DNA from: an uncultured Mollicutes bacterium
Lineage (GTDB): Bacteria > Bacillota_I > Bacilli_A > RFN20 > CAG-826
Assembly (NCBI GenBank): GCA_900540385.1
Contig: UQFY01000001.1
Span: 92,399 to 156,398, forward strand
Length of the DNA stretch: 64,000 nucleotides
Direction of reading: 5' to 3'
Shown: positions 1-8,170 of the stretch, piece by piece
Layout: the number at the start of each line of letters is the position of its first letter
How positions within the stretch are numbered: position 1 is the first letter of the stretch
Translations under genes and position numbers: made by a program
The notes under the pieces: model-generated
Database searches by the model: none
The model's input: only the letters and a program-made list of their open reading frames with translations
Told to the model about the DNA's origin: nothing

Positions 1-1449
1 GCTAAAACCTATTCACCTTTTGTTGTGGATGATTATGGCGGTGGAAGTAGTACAGTAGGCAATTATTTGGCTGGGAACATCTGCCCGTTTAATGGCTTCG
101 AAATGCCTAATTTACAGACGACATTTATCAATAATGGAAAATCAGAATTATATGGATGGGCAGATTTATACACCAGTGCCATGAAAAATTCGGTTTTGGA
201 TCTTCCAGCAGCACATAATAGATGTAGCCCTAAAGTGATTGGCTCAAGTGAAGCAATTATTAATTTGAATTCAAATTCTATTCTTTCGGTTAGATATAGT
301 CCTAAATACGCGACATCATCTGGAAGTCAAATTAAAGGAACCACAGTAAATGATTGGGGGACAGGCCGTACTTTCGATTCGTCTGGAAATGAGAATCCTT
401 CTGGCAGATATAAGATGAATATTACAGGTGGCGCAAATTCCGGAAGTTTGAATATGCTGGTTTCCGTGGGCAAAGGAAAAGTTCCAATCAGTACTAAAGA
501 TGTTCTTTTTCCAGTATCTTGGAAATACGATATTTCACTCGAAAACGGAACTTACACTTTTGGAACAAAGATGAAGTTTCTTCCTGGATCTGCACTTTCT
601 GTAAAAAATTCTACTCTTGCAATAAATTCGGATTGTGTTTTCTACAACGAAGGAATGGATGATAAAAAAGATTCTGGACATTTTCCGTATGCTAAAAATC
701 AAAAGGCTTCATCCTTTACATTAAACAACTCTGAAAATTCATCTATAACAGGTTGCTCTTTCGGTGGATTCGTTAATGTATCATCTCAGTCGTCTTCTTT
801 ATCCATAAGTACAGATTCATTGTCTGTTCAAACTCACGAAGGAATTGGTGGATTTACCACGGATGCCTCAACCATTATTCAAAAAATCGGTCTGACGGGG
901 TCTTATAAAATTCTTGAGTTTTTAAAAGGAAATAAAAATTACGAAGATATTGTTGGTAATGTAAAGAAACTTGCAACATATACTGAAACTTTCTCAGATA
1001 CTGTGTACGCAAAAGGTTATATTGGTAAAGCTGCTAATGCTGACAATTTTACTGCTGGAAATTATACATCTCCTGAAGGTAATTCATTTTGGTCAAAAGA
1101 AAATGTATCAGAATTAACATCTATTGTGATTGATGAAAAAGATAAAGTTTATATGAGTGGTAAAAAGAAAGCACAAACTTTCCATCTTGTTCTCACTTCA
1201 TTTGAACCTGCTGATTTTGATTTTAGAAATGTTGTGAAATTCGAATGGAAACAACAGCGACAAAGAACGAATGTAAGTGAGGATGGAACTTTCTCCGATT
1301 TAGCGGTTAACTCATGTACATTTACAACGAAGGAAAATGGCAACGTCCTTCATGACAATAAGATAGATGTCTGGCTTGTAATAACCATCAAAGGAAAAGC
1401 AGACCCAATTATTTCAAATAAAGTGACATTAACTGCAAGAAAGTCTTAA
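1..1449 (+). CDS. Surface/secreted repeat-rich protein, 5' partial
   Basis: The reading frame is open from base 1, so the true start and any signal peptide lie outside the window; at least 482 residues are present. The visible part is rich in Ser, Thr, Asn and Gly with short alternating hydrophobic stretches (for example GTYTFGTKMKFLPGSALSV and SSITGCSFGGFVNVSSQSSS), which looks like extracellular beta-solenoid or beta-sandwich architecture. I see no catalytic motif, cell-wall sorting signal or C-terminal membrane segment. It converges on the AP2-domain gene, with only six bases between the stop codons. I do not recognise a family; a role as adhesin or surface protein is inference from composition only. 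Confidence 0.7.
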   Translation, partial: AKTYSPFVVDDYGGGSSTVGNYLAGNICPFNGFEMPNLQTTFINNGKSELYGWADLYTSAMKNSVLDLPAAHNRCSPKVIGSSEAIINLNSNSILSVRYSPKYATSSGSQIKGTTVNDWGTGRTFDSSGNENPSGRYKMNITGGANSGSLNMLVSVGKGKVPISTKDVLFPVSWKYDISLENGTYTFGTKMKFLPGSALSVKNSTLAINSDCVFYNEGMDDKKDSGHFPYAKNQKASSFTLNNSENSSITGCSFGGFVNVSSQSSSLSISTDSLSVQTHEGIGGFTTDASTIIQKIGLTGSYKILEFLKGNKNYEDIVGNVKKLATYTETFSDTVYAKGYIGKAANADNFTAGNYTSPEGNSFWSKENVSELTSIVIDEKDKVYMSGKKKAQTFHLVLTSFEPADFDFRNVVKFEWKQQRQRTNVSEDGTFSDLAVNSCTFTTKENGNVLHDNKIDVWLVITIKGKADPIISNKVTLTARKS

Positions 1450-1455
1450 TGATGA

Positions 1456-1920
1456 TTACCGTCCGAAGTATTTCTTCTCCCCTTCAATTCTAGCTTTGAT
1501 GGCATCCTCTTTCGTTTTGAAATAGCCGAGGAAATATTCCTTTTTACAATAGGTGATTCTTGCCACCCATCTGTTTCTTTGCTTAACCCATCTAACGCCA
1601 GAAACGCCGCTTTTTGACGTGATGTAGACTGCTCGCTCTTTCTTGGTCATGCATGCCATGGTATGTTTGTCTTTGTCGTAGCCAAGCGCCCAGTCATTGG
1701 GTCTTCCTGTTTCCGACCTTTTGGGTTTGGGAGTACATCCGCAGGAATAAGGATGCTTGGATAGTTCATCGCCTCCGACGATGAATTCCTTTCCACAGTC
1801 GCATTTGCATAAGTAGTAGACAAACATACGACCTTTCGATTTACCATTCCCTTTTCCACAGGGATAACGTTCTAAGACGGTCATCATGCCTGTTCTATAA
1901 GGCTTAAAATTCGGATCCAT
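1456..1920 (-). CDS. AP2-domain DNA-binding protein with Cys cluster
   Basis: 154 residues. The C-terminal ~50 residues (104-154: SGVSGVRWVKQRNRWVARI, then YFLGYFKTKEDAIKAR) match the AP2/ERF-type DNA-binding fold found in phage and mobile-element proteins and HNH homing endonucleases. The N-terminal half has a CxCxC...CxC cluster (Cys38, 40, 42, 60, 62) that probably binds zinc. No HNH motif is visible, so it is more likely a DNA-binding protein derived from a homing endonuclease family than an active nuclease. The start is preceded by GGTG on the minus strand. It lies beside tRNA-Leu and a heptamer cluster, a typical setting for mobile DNA. Binding to those heptamers is only a hypothesis. 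Confidence 0.75.
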   Translation of the reverse strand: MDPNFKPYRTGMMTVLERYPCGKGNGKSKGRMFVYYLCKCDCGKEFIVGGDELSKHPYSCGCTPKPKRSETGRPNDWALGYDKDKHTMACMTKKERAVYITSKSGVSGVRWVKQRNRWVARITYCKKEYFLGYFKTKEDAIKARIEGEKKYFGR

Positions 1921-1990
1921 ACTTCACCAAATCGGAGATAAAGAAAAACCTCCGATACCCTTTCTAGGAATCGAAGGCGTGTTTCAATCG

Positions 1991-2075
1991 TGGTGTCCTG
2001 GACAGGACTTGAACCTGCATGGAGTTCTCCAATAGATCCTAAATCTATCGCGTGTACCGATTTCGCCACCAGGAC
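1991..2075 (-). tRNA. tRNA-Leu (anticodon UAG)
   Basis: Read on the minus strand, the 7-bp acceptor stem GTCCTGG/CCAGGAC is perfect, followed by discriminator A and an encoded CCA. The anticodon stem-loop is ATAGA-TTTAGGA-TCTAT, giving anticodon TAG. A long variable arm typical of tRNA-Leu precedes the T arm (GCAGG-TTCAAGT-CCTGT). The total of 85 nt fits a type II tRNA. Confidence 0.95.
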
Positions 2076-2118
2076 GTTGATATTCCTCGGACGTTTCGAA
2101 GCTTTCGCCTCAGGTGAT

Positions 2119-2286
2119 GTCCGCACCTTTCTCTGCCGTCCGCATTGGTCCGCAACGTAAGTTTTAGACTTCGTCCGCACAGCCTCTTGATTATACCTTT
2201 ATTTCCGTCCGCATTTAACCTTTTTCAGGGAAAATCTTGGGAAAATTTCGATTTTCGGCTTTGTCCGCAGTCCTCTTTTGTCCGCA
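2119..2286. repeat. Cluster of seven GTCCGCA heptamers
   Basis: Exact copies of GTCCGCA start at 2119, 2138, 2148, 2173, 2207, 2263 and 2280, all in the same orientation within 168 bp. I noticed no comparable cluster elsewhere in the window. No gene is supported here. The cluster lies between the intact tRNA-Leu and the tRNA-Leu fragment, on the upstream side of the AP2-domain gene, so it may be a binding-site array. That link is inference. Confidence 0.7.
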
Positions 2287-2350
2287 CTTTATGGAAATCT
2301 TTCGATAAATACGGAGGTTTTGCGCTTTGGAAATCCTGTAATTAGCAGGT

Positions 2351-2388
2351 TCCTAAGTCTAACGTGTCTACCATTCCACCACAGGCGC
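2351..2388 (-). pseudogene. tRNA-Leu 5' half (decayed or interrupted)
   Basis: On the minus strand this reads GCGCCTG-TG-GTGGAATGGTAGACAC followed by an anticodon loop CTTAGGA, exactly the 5' acceptor, D arm and anticodon loop of a tRNA-Leu(UAG). After the loop the sequence diverges: the expected 3' anticodon strand, variable arm, T arm and CAGGCGC acceptor strand are absent in the next 270 bases. It therefore cannot fold into a tRNA and is a remnant, perhaps left by insertion or recombination at the anticodon. Confidence 0.65.
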
Positions 2389-2467
2389 AGTGAGGTTATT
2401 ATAAGCGTCCAAAGGGAAAGAAAAAATAAGAAAAAACGACTTTCTTTCTAAGATTTTAGAGGAATGC

Positions 2468-2473
2468 TATACT
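2468..2473 (+). promoter_or_regulatory. TATACT -10 box of the HAD gene (leaderless start)
   Basis: TATACT ends nine bases before the ATG at 2483, so transcription would begin at or within a few bases of the start codon. No Shine-Dalgarno sequence is present between them. No convincing -35 element is seen. Confidence 0.45.
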
Positions 2474-2482
2474 ACATCCGTT

Positions 2483-3058
2483 ATGAAAAAAGTCATTATT
2501 TCAGATTTCTTTGGCGTGATAAGTGATGAAGACGTGCCTGTTTTCTTCAAGAAATACGTTGCCTCACAAGGTTATAACCTCTTAACGGATAAATATTTCC
2601 ATCCTGGAGATAGGGGAGAGATCACCTTCGAAGACATTGTGGAGAATGTCCACAAGGACTTCGGGTTTGATAAAGAACTATTAAGAAAAGAATTTCTTGA
2701 TAGACCCGCTCCACATACGGAATATATCGATCTTCTTAAAAAACTTAAAAACGAAGGATATCGTATCCTCCTTCTTTCTAATACCTGTGATACGATCGTC
2801 CCTTATTTATTGAATAGATTTGGCATATCCGATCTTTTTGATCACCTATATCTTTCTTATGAGATAAAGAAAGCCAAACCTTCTTTGGAGATATTCCGTC
2901 ACCTTCTTAAAGAGGAGAAACTCTCACCTAACGATGCTATCTTTATTGATGATAATCCAACCAACATTGACGCTTCCCTTCAAGCGGGGATGCATGGCGT
3001 TCTCTTCCATAACGATGAGGAAAGCTTAGAGCTCATTGAACATTTAGCGAAAGAATAA
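2483..3058 (+). CDS. HAD-superfamily hydrolase (HAD-IA type)
   Basis: 191 residues with all four HAD motifs in order. Motif I is DFFGV (Asp8 nucleophile; the usual second Asp is replaced by Phe, as in the DFGGVL-type branch of HAD-IA enzymes). Motif II is LLLLSNT near residue 100, motif III is Lys132 in KKAKPS, and motif IV is IFIDDNP (Asp156/157). The substrate cannot be told from sequence; related proteins act on small phosphorylated metabolites or as haloacid-dehalogenase/epoxide-hydrolase relatives. It is followed 19 bp later by a flavin reductase gene with a strong ribosome site, so the two are probably co-transcribed. It has no Shine-Dalgarno sequence. Confidence 0.85.
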   Translation: MKKVIISDFFGVISDEDVPVFFKKYVASQGYNLLTDKYFHPGDRGEITFEDIVENVHKDFGFDKELLRKEFLDRPAPHTEYIDLLKKLKNEGYRILLLSNTCDTIVPYLLNRFGISDLFDHLYLSYEIKKAKPSLEIFRHLLKEEKLSPNDAIFIDDNPTNIDASLQAGMHGVLFHNDEESLELIEHLAKE

Positions 3059-3077
3059 TAAGGAGATATACATATAT

Positions 3078-3653
3078 ATGAAAAAAGACTTAGGAGTTAA
3101 ACCATATCTCTTCCCAATGCCTGTCGCTTTGATTGCCACATACGATGAAAACAACAAAGTAGACGTCATGAACATGGCATGGGGAACATTGGTAGACAAT
3201 AACATGGTCCTTTGTTGCCTTAGTGAAGATCATAAGACCGTTAAGAACTTAAAATTAGGGAAAGACTTCACTATTTCCATTGCTACAAAAGAACATGCCC
3301 CTGAAGCGGATTATTTTGGCATCGATTCTGGGAATACGGTTCTAGATAAATTCGAAAGAAGTGGTCTTCACGCAAGTAAATCCAAACATGTAGATGCGCC
3401 TATTATTGAAGAATATCCTCTTACTATTGAATGCAAACTTCATGCCTTAAGACATGATGAAGATGGTAACTTCTTTGCCTATGGTGAAATTGTGAATGTT
3501 TTGGCTGATGAGTCTGTACTTGATACGAAAGGTAAAGTAGATGTCTCTAAACTCCACGCTATCCTTTTCTCTCAAATTGATTCTACTTACTACGAAATAG
3601 GGAAACCTGTAGGAAAGGCTTGGAATATCGGCCTCCCTTATCATAAAAAATAA
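3078..3653 (+). CDS. Flavin reductase-like FMN-binding protein
   Basis: 191 residues of the flavin reductase/DIM6-NTAB-type split-barrel family, cytoplasmic. Characteristic stretches are PMPVALIATYDENNKVDVM near the N terminus (FMN-phosphate region), VLCCLSEDHKTVKNLK and FTISIATKEH. Members bind FMN and use NAD(P)H or act in flavin redox chemistry; some act as styrene- or thioether-related reductases. The exact substrate is unknown. AAGGAG lies upstream at good spacing (3060-3065), supporting this start. It forms a short operon with the upstream HAD gene and ends at a clear terminator. Confidence 0.88.
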   Translation: MKKDLGVKPYLFPMPVALIATYDENNKVDVMNMAWGTLVDNNMVLCCLSEDHKTVKNLKLGKDFTISIATKEHAPEADYFGIDSGNTVLDKFERSGLHASKSKHVDAPIIEEYPLTIECKLHALRHDEDGNFFAYGEIVNVLADESVLDTKGKVDVSKLHAILFSQIDSTYYEIGKPVGKAWNIGLPYHKK

Positions 3654-3672
3654 CGAAGATAATAAATGAAAT

Positions 3673-3699
3673 GCCAAGGATAGGAACTTGGCGTTTTTA
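3673..3699 (+). terminator. Rho-independent terminator after flavin reductase gene
   Basis: The inverted repeat GCCAAG (3673-3678) / CTTGGC (3687-3692) with an 8-nt loop is followed by GTTTTTAT. Confidence 0.85.
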
Positions 3700-3737
3700 T
3701 TTGACTTCGTGCTCTTAATAAGAAAGAAGAAAATGCC

Positions 3738-3743
3738 TATAAT
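3738..3743 (+). promoter_or_regulatory. TATAAT -10 box of the epimerase gene
   Basis: Perfect TATAAT 18 bases before the ATG at 3762, leaving a leader of only about 12 nt that still contains AGAGG as ribosome site. The best -35 at 17 bp spacing is poor (TTAATA). Confidence 0.5.
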
Positions 3744-3761
3744 CTTTTTAGAGGTTTAATT

Positions 3762-4745
3762 ATGGTCAAAGCTTATGTAACTGGTGCTGGTGGAATCATT
3801 GGAAGCCACCTTGTCGAATATCTTCATAAATTAGGATATGAAGTCAAAGGTTCTTATTACACCCCAACAGTGGATTTAAACGATATCAACAAAGAAGGAG
3901 TGGACCTTTTTGAATTAGATGTTCGCGATCATGAAAAGATGAAGAAGTTCATCAACGAATATCTTCCAGACAAGATTTTCCATCTTGCTGCTCAATCTCG
4001 TCCTACCGAATCCTGGGAAGACCCATATTATACGATGGACGTGAATGTAAAAGGGACGGTTGGCCTTTTTGAAGCCATTAAAGCAGCAAAGAAAGACCAT
4101 CCTGAATACGATCCTATGGTAGTGGCTATCTCTTCTAGCGCTATCTATGGTGAAGCTCTTCTTTCCTACTCTCCAGATAATCTTCCAAAAGAAGATTGCG
4201 CTTTGCTCCCTCTCCATCCTTATGGTGTATCCAAGGCTGCAGAAGATCTTACTTGTTTCCAATACTTTAGAAACTTTGGCATCAAGAATGCGAGAGTTCG
4301 TCTTTTTAATTGTACAGGCCCTCGTAAGATTCAAGACATTACTGGCGACTTCACTAAGCGTGCAGTGGAATTAGAGATGAAAGGGGATAACCATTTGGTT
4401 GTAGGAAACCTTTCTGCTTTAAGAGCCATTATTGATGCTCGCGATGTTTGTGTTGCCTTGGAAATTCTTTCCCGCAAAGGCGTTTCAGGTGAAGCCTACA
4501 ATATTTGTTCCTCCCATATCTTTAAGATGTCCCATGTTGTGGAATGTATCGAAAAAATCATGGGTGTGAAATATGAACTTGTTTTAGATCCAAAGCTTCT
4601 TCGCCCAGCCGATGAAAAACTCTATGCCGGCAATTGCGATAAGATGAAAGCCCTTGGCTGGAAAGAGACTTACGAGTATGAGCAAACCGTAAGAGATTGC
4701 ATCGACTATTGGAGATACAAACTCGAAGGAAAGAAACTTTCGTAA
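3762..4745 (+). CDS. NAD-dependent epimerase/dehydratase (GDP-mannose 4,6-dehydratase-like)
   Basis: 327 residues of the extended short-chain dehydrogenase/reductase superfamily. The N-terminal Rossmann motif is TGAGGIIGSHLVEYL (residues 7-21). LAAQSRP follows the fourth strand, SSSAIYG carries the active-site Ser, and HPYGVSKAAED carries the YxxxK catalytic pair. FNCTGPRK and the layout resemble GDP-mannose 4,6-dehydratase and related sugar-nucleotide enzymes. It probably makes a modified sugar nucleotide for surface glycans; the substrate is not determinable here. It is a single-gene unit with its own TATAAT box and terminator. Confidence 0.85.
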   Translation: MVKAYVTGAGGIIGSHLVEYLHKLGYEVKGSYYTPTVDLNDINKEGVDLFELDVRDHEKMKKFINEYLPDKIFHLAAQSRPTESWEDPYYTMDVNVKGTVGLFEAIKAAKKDHPEYDPMVVAISSSAIYGEALLSYSPDNLPKEDCALLPLHPYGVSKAAEDLTCFQYFRNFGIKNARVRLFNCTGPRKIQDITGDFTKRAVELEMKGDNHLVVGNLSALRAIIDARDVCVALEILSRKGVSGEAYNICSSHIFKMSHVVECIEKIMGVKYELVLDPKLLRPADEKLYAGNCDKMKALGWKETYEYEQTVRDCIDYWRYKLEGKKLS

Positions 4746-4768
4746 TCCTTCTTTATAAGGAAGATAAG

Positions 4769-4792
4769 AGCCGGGCTTCGACCCGGTTTTTT
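4769..4792 (+). terminator. Terminator after epimerase gene
   Basis: CCGGG (4771-4775) and CCCGG (4782-4786) flank a short loop and are followed by TTTTTT. Confidence 0.85.
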
Positions 4793-5144
4793 CATCCAAT
4801 AGATTTCGTACAGTGTATGAAATGGCTTCTCTCTATCTTTTTTAAGAGAACATATTCATTCATAAGAATATCAAAAAATGATATTTAAGTCGTTAAAAAG
4901 AAAAATGAGATAGGAAGAGCTTTCCTTTCTTCCAGAAGCCTTTGACGGAAAGAGAAGGAAAAGGGTTTTGCTTTCTTTACAAAAACTAAAAACATACGAT
5001 AAGAACTAATAAAAACAAGCATTTTAATACTTTACATCTTTTTCTTTCCCTTTCCATAATAGGTCGAATTCAGGTGTGCTAGGTGGGGATTAGCATGTCT
5101 CATTCTTTGAAATGTAGCCTTTGCTAAAAAGAAGCCTTTGAGAT
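4793..5144. other. Intergenic region with an SRP-RNA-like 19-nt block
   Basis: No credible ORF. At 5075-5093 the text GTGCTAGGTGGGGATTAGC closely resembles the 5' start of the large bacterial SRP RNA (GTGCTAGGTGGGGAG.TAGC), and CATAAT at 5065-5070 is in the right place for a -10 box. The diagnostic SRP Alu continuation and the GGTCAGG...GGAAGCAGC tetraloop domain are absent downstream, so this is at most a 5' fragment that now leads into the next gene. The rest is featureless AT-rich DNA. Confidence 0.35.
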
Positions 5145-5897
5145 ATGAATGTGAATCCGTTTTCCTTTCTTTCCTATGAAGAATTAAGGAAGATTGTTCA
5201 AAAAGGCGACGATTCTTTTTTGGCAAAGGCTACCTTGGCCTATAAGAATCCTAACTATCAAAGAAGCATTTCATCCTTAGAAAAGCTCTTGCCTTCTTTT
5301 CCTTTGGCTATAGAGTTTCTTTATTTCCGTTCTCTTGCAAAAGTTCATCTTAAGGACAACGAGAGATATAAAGACCTAAACGATCCTCTTATCGCTCATG
5401 CAGAAGATCTTTTCGTTTTCTTTGAAACTCATCCTTCTTTTGAAGAGGTCCTTCAAAGGAATCTCTATCTAGCCTTTCTTTTATCTTATCTTCCTAACTA
5501 TGGTAAGCAAGAATTGGTTTATGGCTACCCAAATAGCCTTTATGGGGCAGGGGTATACGATTATGCTCTGCTTATAAAGAGATATGGGTTAACTTCCCTA
5601 AGGAAAGAGTGCTCTAAATCCTTTCAAAAAGAAGGAGACGTACGTCATTTCTTCACCCTCTTAGAAAGAGAAACCCTTTCTTTGTTATTAGAGAATCCAT
5701 TCATAAAAGAAAAAGATTATCTAGAACATAGAAACATCAAAGGAAGATACCTAGAACTAAGAAAAGCCTCGATCAAAGAGAAAGAGAATATTCTCCATCA
5801 TCTTCAAACGCTTGATTGCATAGAGGAAGTCTCCTCCCATCTTAATCTCCTTGAAGGAGGCTTCTTTCTCTACTCTTGCTTTTCCTTTGAAAAATAA
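5145..5897 (+). CDS. Unknown helical cytoplasmic protein
   Basis: 250 residues, predicted all-helical from its Leu/Lys/Glu pattern, with no signal peptide or membrane segment. The stretch DSFLAKATLAYKNPNYQRS followed by a second leucine-rich helix resembles tetratricopeptide-like helical hairpins, but I cannot assign a family. The ribosome site is weak (GAG at about -9). The promoter and direct repeat of the next gene begin inside its last codons, so the two genes are probably separate units. No function can be given. Confidence 0.6.
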   Translation: MNVNPFSFLSYEELRKIVQKGDDSFLAKATLAYKNPNYQRSISSLEKLLPSFPLAIEFLYFRSLAKVHLKDNERYKDLNDPLIAHAEDLFVFFETHPSFEEVLQRNLYLAFLLSYLPNYGKQELVYGYPNSLYGAGVYDYALLIKRYGLTSLRKECSKSFQKEGDVRHFFTLLERETLSLLLENPFIKEKDYLEHRNIKGRYLELRKASIKEKENILHHLQTLDCIEEVSSHLNLLEGGFFLYSCFSFEK

Positions 5898-5980
5898 TCG
5901 TTGAAATGATTTATCCCCTATGTATCATAAGATTGTAAAGGGGACAACCATATGAAAACATCAAAGGCGTTTTTTGCTTT
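5885..5980 (+). repeat. Direct repeat copy 1: promoter and start of the C39 peptidase gene
   Basis: This 96-bp segment recurs at 9349-9445 with about five differences. It holds a promoter (TTGAAA 5901-5906, 16-bp spacer, TATCAT 5923-5928), the ribosome site AAGGGG and the first ten codons of the peptidase gene. The duplication shows the locus was copied in tandem. Confidence 0.85.
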
Positions 5981-7481
5981 ATTGAGTCTTCTCGTCTTTC
6001 CTTTGAGCCTTATTAGGCCAAACGAGACGATAGGGGATGTAAAGGAGGAGCTTTCCATTGCCCAAAAGCAGGACAGGTCGAGGAAATATCTGATGTCTCT
6101 TGACCATCCTGATCTCAGCGTCTCCGACTCGGAGATTAACTACTCCGTTCGCCTACGCCCGGGAAATCAGGGAAACGTCGCTGCCTGCTCGTCTGGAGAG
6201 GCAACGGAATATTCCTTCAAATACATAAAAATGCTAGATTTGGTCGCCATCGATTCCGAAGGAAAAACTTATTACGGATATCCGTTTATCAACTCTAAGG
6301 GAGAAAAAGACGTTCTTCTCGAAGCTGATGGAATCCGATCGGTTTATTCTGAAAGTACGGAGCAATTTGAATTTGCGTCTATACCGATTACAATAACAAA
6401 ACCCGACACTAGGATTCCAACGGAGCCGGTAGTATATCCTTTAATGAAAATCGTTTCTGAATTAGCGAATTTCGATGATGTTCAGGGAATAGCTAAAATC
6501 GTGGTTGATGTTCCAGACATTATCATCGACGGCCCGATTAATTTCTTTCTTTATTCTCTTAAACTAAAAATGATATTAGCTGACTATGTTATGAATAAAA
6601 CAGCGAAATATCAGCCAGAAGGCCCGATTAATGGCCAAGGAACAAATGACTTTGATGAATGGGTCTTTGGGATCAATTACACAAAATCCGAAGGCTTTCA
6701 GGCGGGGCGAGGGAATTTTAAAAATAATGGTTGCGGCATTATCGCCATCTATAACATGCTTTTCCAGTCGGGGGCTAAACCTGATTTAGCATCGATTATC
6801 GCTTTGACTCAACTGTGTAATGCCGATCTTGTGTTGGGTGCATTTGGCGTAAATCCAATTAACAAAGAAATTATCGATGAAGTTCGTATTGGCGCAAAAA
6901 TTCTTTACGAAAGCGTGCTTGCTTCATTGGTTGAAACGGTTATGCTTCAGGTTGCCCAGATCATTTATGAAAACATGATTAAGAAGATAATTGAAGAACC
7001 TTGGTGGGTTTGTTTTATGATTGGGACATGTCCTGCGCTTGCGGGGCTTGTCGTTGAAACTATTTTAGTTTCTTTAAGGGCGACTTTTGTTGCAGCGAAT
7101 CTTATCTTGCATTTTGTAGATGATTATTTAAGAAATCTTGGGGACTTGTCGCAAGTGGTTCGTTTCTTTCTCGGGAACCAATATACACAAATTGATTGCC
7201 TAAACTTGGAAGATTTTATTAATAACGTTATCGATTATAGTCAAGGAGTGATTACTTTTTGGAATGAACTCAATAATGATGGAAAGCCTGATGTTCTTCA
7301 AGGGGCTCACACTGTTTACGTGGAGAAGAGCTCTTCTTTTCAACTCTCCGTTTATAATTATGGTAACAAAGAAACGAAGGCAGCTATATTTCCATTGATA
7401 TCATTAAATTGGGAAAAACCTTTTGGTGAGGGAACTCAATATATTTATGGCTATGTTTGGAAGAAGGCGGAAGAATCATGA
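5952..7481 (+). CDS. Secreted C39-like cysteine peptidase
   Basis: 509 residues. Residues 1-20 form a signal peptide (Lys4, then a hydrophobic core AFFALLSLLVFPLSL). The catalytic-type motif NNGCGIIAIYNML places a Cys at 261, GAHTVYVEK puts His at 453, and VYNYGN (469-472) supplies a possible Asn, which matches the Cys-His-Asp/Asn order of peptidase C39-like enzymes. A hydrophobic region (about 355-390) lies between Cys and His and is unusual for the family. It should act at or outside the membrane. It starts a unit with three lipoprotein genes that overlap by 4 bp each, so their products probably work together. Whether the enzyme matures a peptide, attacks competitors or processes surface proteins is unknown. 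Confidence 0.65.
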   Translation: MKTSKAFFALLSLLVFPLSLIRPNETIGDVKEELSIAQKQDRSRKYLMSLDHPDLSVSDSEINYSVRLRPGNQGNVAACSSGEATEYSFKYIKMLDLVAIDSEGKTYYGYPFINSKGEKDVLLEADGIRSVYSESTEQFEFASIPITITKPDTRIPTEPVVYPLMKIVSELANFDDVQGIAKIVVDVPDIIIDGPINFFLYSLKLKMILADYVMNKTAKYQPEGPINGQGTNDFDEWVFGINYTKSEGFQAGRGNFKNNGCGIIAIYNMLFQSGAKPDLASIIALTQLCNADLVLGAFGVNPINKEIIDEVRIGAKILYESVLASLVETVMLQVAQIIYENMIKKIIEEPWWVCFMIGTCPALAGLVVETILVSLRATFVAANLILHFVDDYLRNLGDLSQVVRFFLGNQYTQIDCLNLEDFINNVIDYSQGVITFWNELNNDGKPDVLQGAHTVYVEKSSSFQLSVYNYGNKETKAAIFPLISLNWEKPFGEGTQYIYGYVWKKAEES

Positions 7482-8170
7482 GAAAAAGCGTCATTCGTTT
7501 CTTAATGGGCACTTGCTGCCTTCCTTTCTCCCTTTCTTCATGCGCCACTACTCCTATTAGTTTGCTTGAAACCTTCACAAGATACAAAACGGAGGATGGC
7601 GTGCTGATTCTTGATTGTGAAGCCTCTATTATTTCAGGATATGGAAAAGTGAAACTTGGGGACGAATATGAGAACATACGATGGAGTAAGGATCGAAGTG
7701 AATATTTACTGGCGCTCCAATTTGATGATGGAGACTATATTACATTCCATTTAGACTTCGTCAATGTAGGTGAGACTTATTCCAAAGATAGAATATCCAT
7801 CGGAAATGGCAGGACTTCCGATAAAGACGTACGACTGCTTCCTCTCCTAAATTGGTCCTCGACAATATTGAAAGAAAGAAGCTTAACGGAAGAAGAAATT
7901 GACGCTCGTTACTTCGTAGATGTCTACTTTACGAACAAGAAACTAGGGCTAAAGTTAGCTTCCAAAGATACTATCGGAGAATTCTCGGACGGAACCTATG
8001 TTTCCATTTTAAACGAAGATAAGAGCTTTCTTTTAAAACGAAAAGGCTATTCGGCAGTTTCTACGGGGAACTATTCAAATACAAAAGAACGCCTTTACCT
8101 TACTTTTAAGAAGGACCCTCTTTTTTCTTTAACTGGTAAGAGAATTGCATTTGAGGTGACGATAAAATGA
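7478..8170 (+). CDS. Lipoprotein, paralog A of a four-member family
   Basis: 230 residues. I chose the ATG at 7478 because it follows GGCGGAAG and overlaps the peptidase stop codon as ATGA, and because the N terminus is then a clean lipoprotein signal (MRKSVIRFLMG...LSSC, Cys at 22). The mature part carries family motifs shared with its neighbours: SRY/TRY...EDGV near the start, GYGKVK, NWSSTI-KE, a strictly kept EEIDARYF, LNEDKSFLLKRKGY and LYLTFKKDPLF near the end. It is anchored to the outer membrane face. The family is unknown to me; an immunity or substrate role for the neighbouring peptidase is inference. Confidence 0.75.
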   Translation: MRKSVIRFLMGTCCLPFSLSSCATTPISLLETFTRYKTEDGVLILDCEASIISGYGKVKLGDEYENIRWSKDRSEYLLALQFDDGDYITFHLDFVNVGETYSKDRISIGNGRTSDKDVRLLPLLNWSSTILKERSLTEEEIDARYFVDVYFTNKKLGLKLASKDTIGEFSDGTYVSILNEDKSFLLKRKGYSAVSTGNYSNTKERLYLTFKKDPLFSLTGKRIAFEVTIK

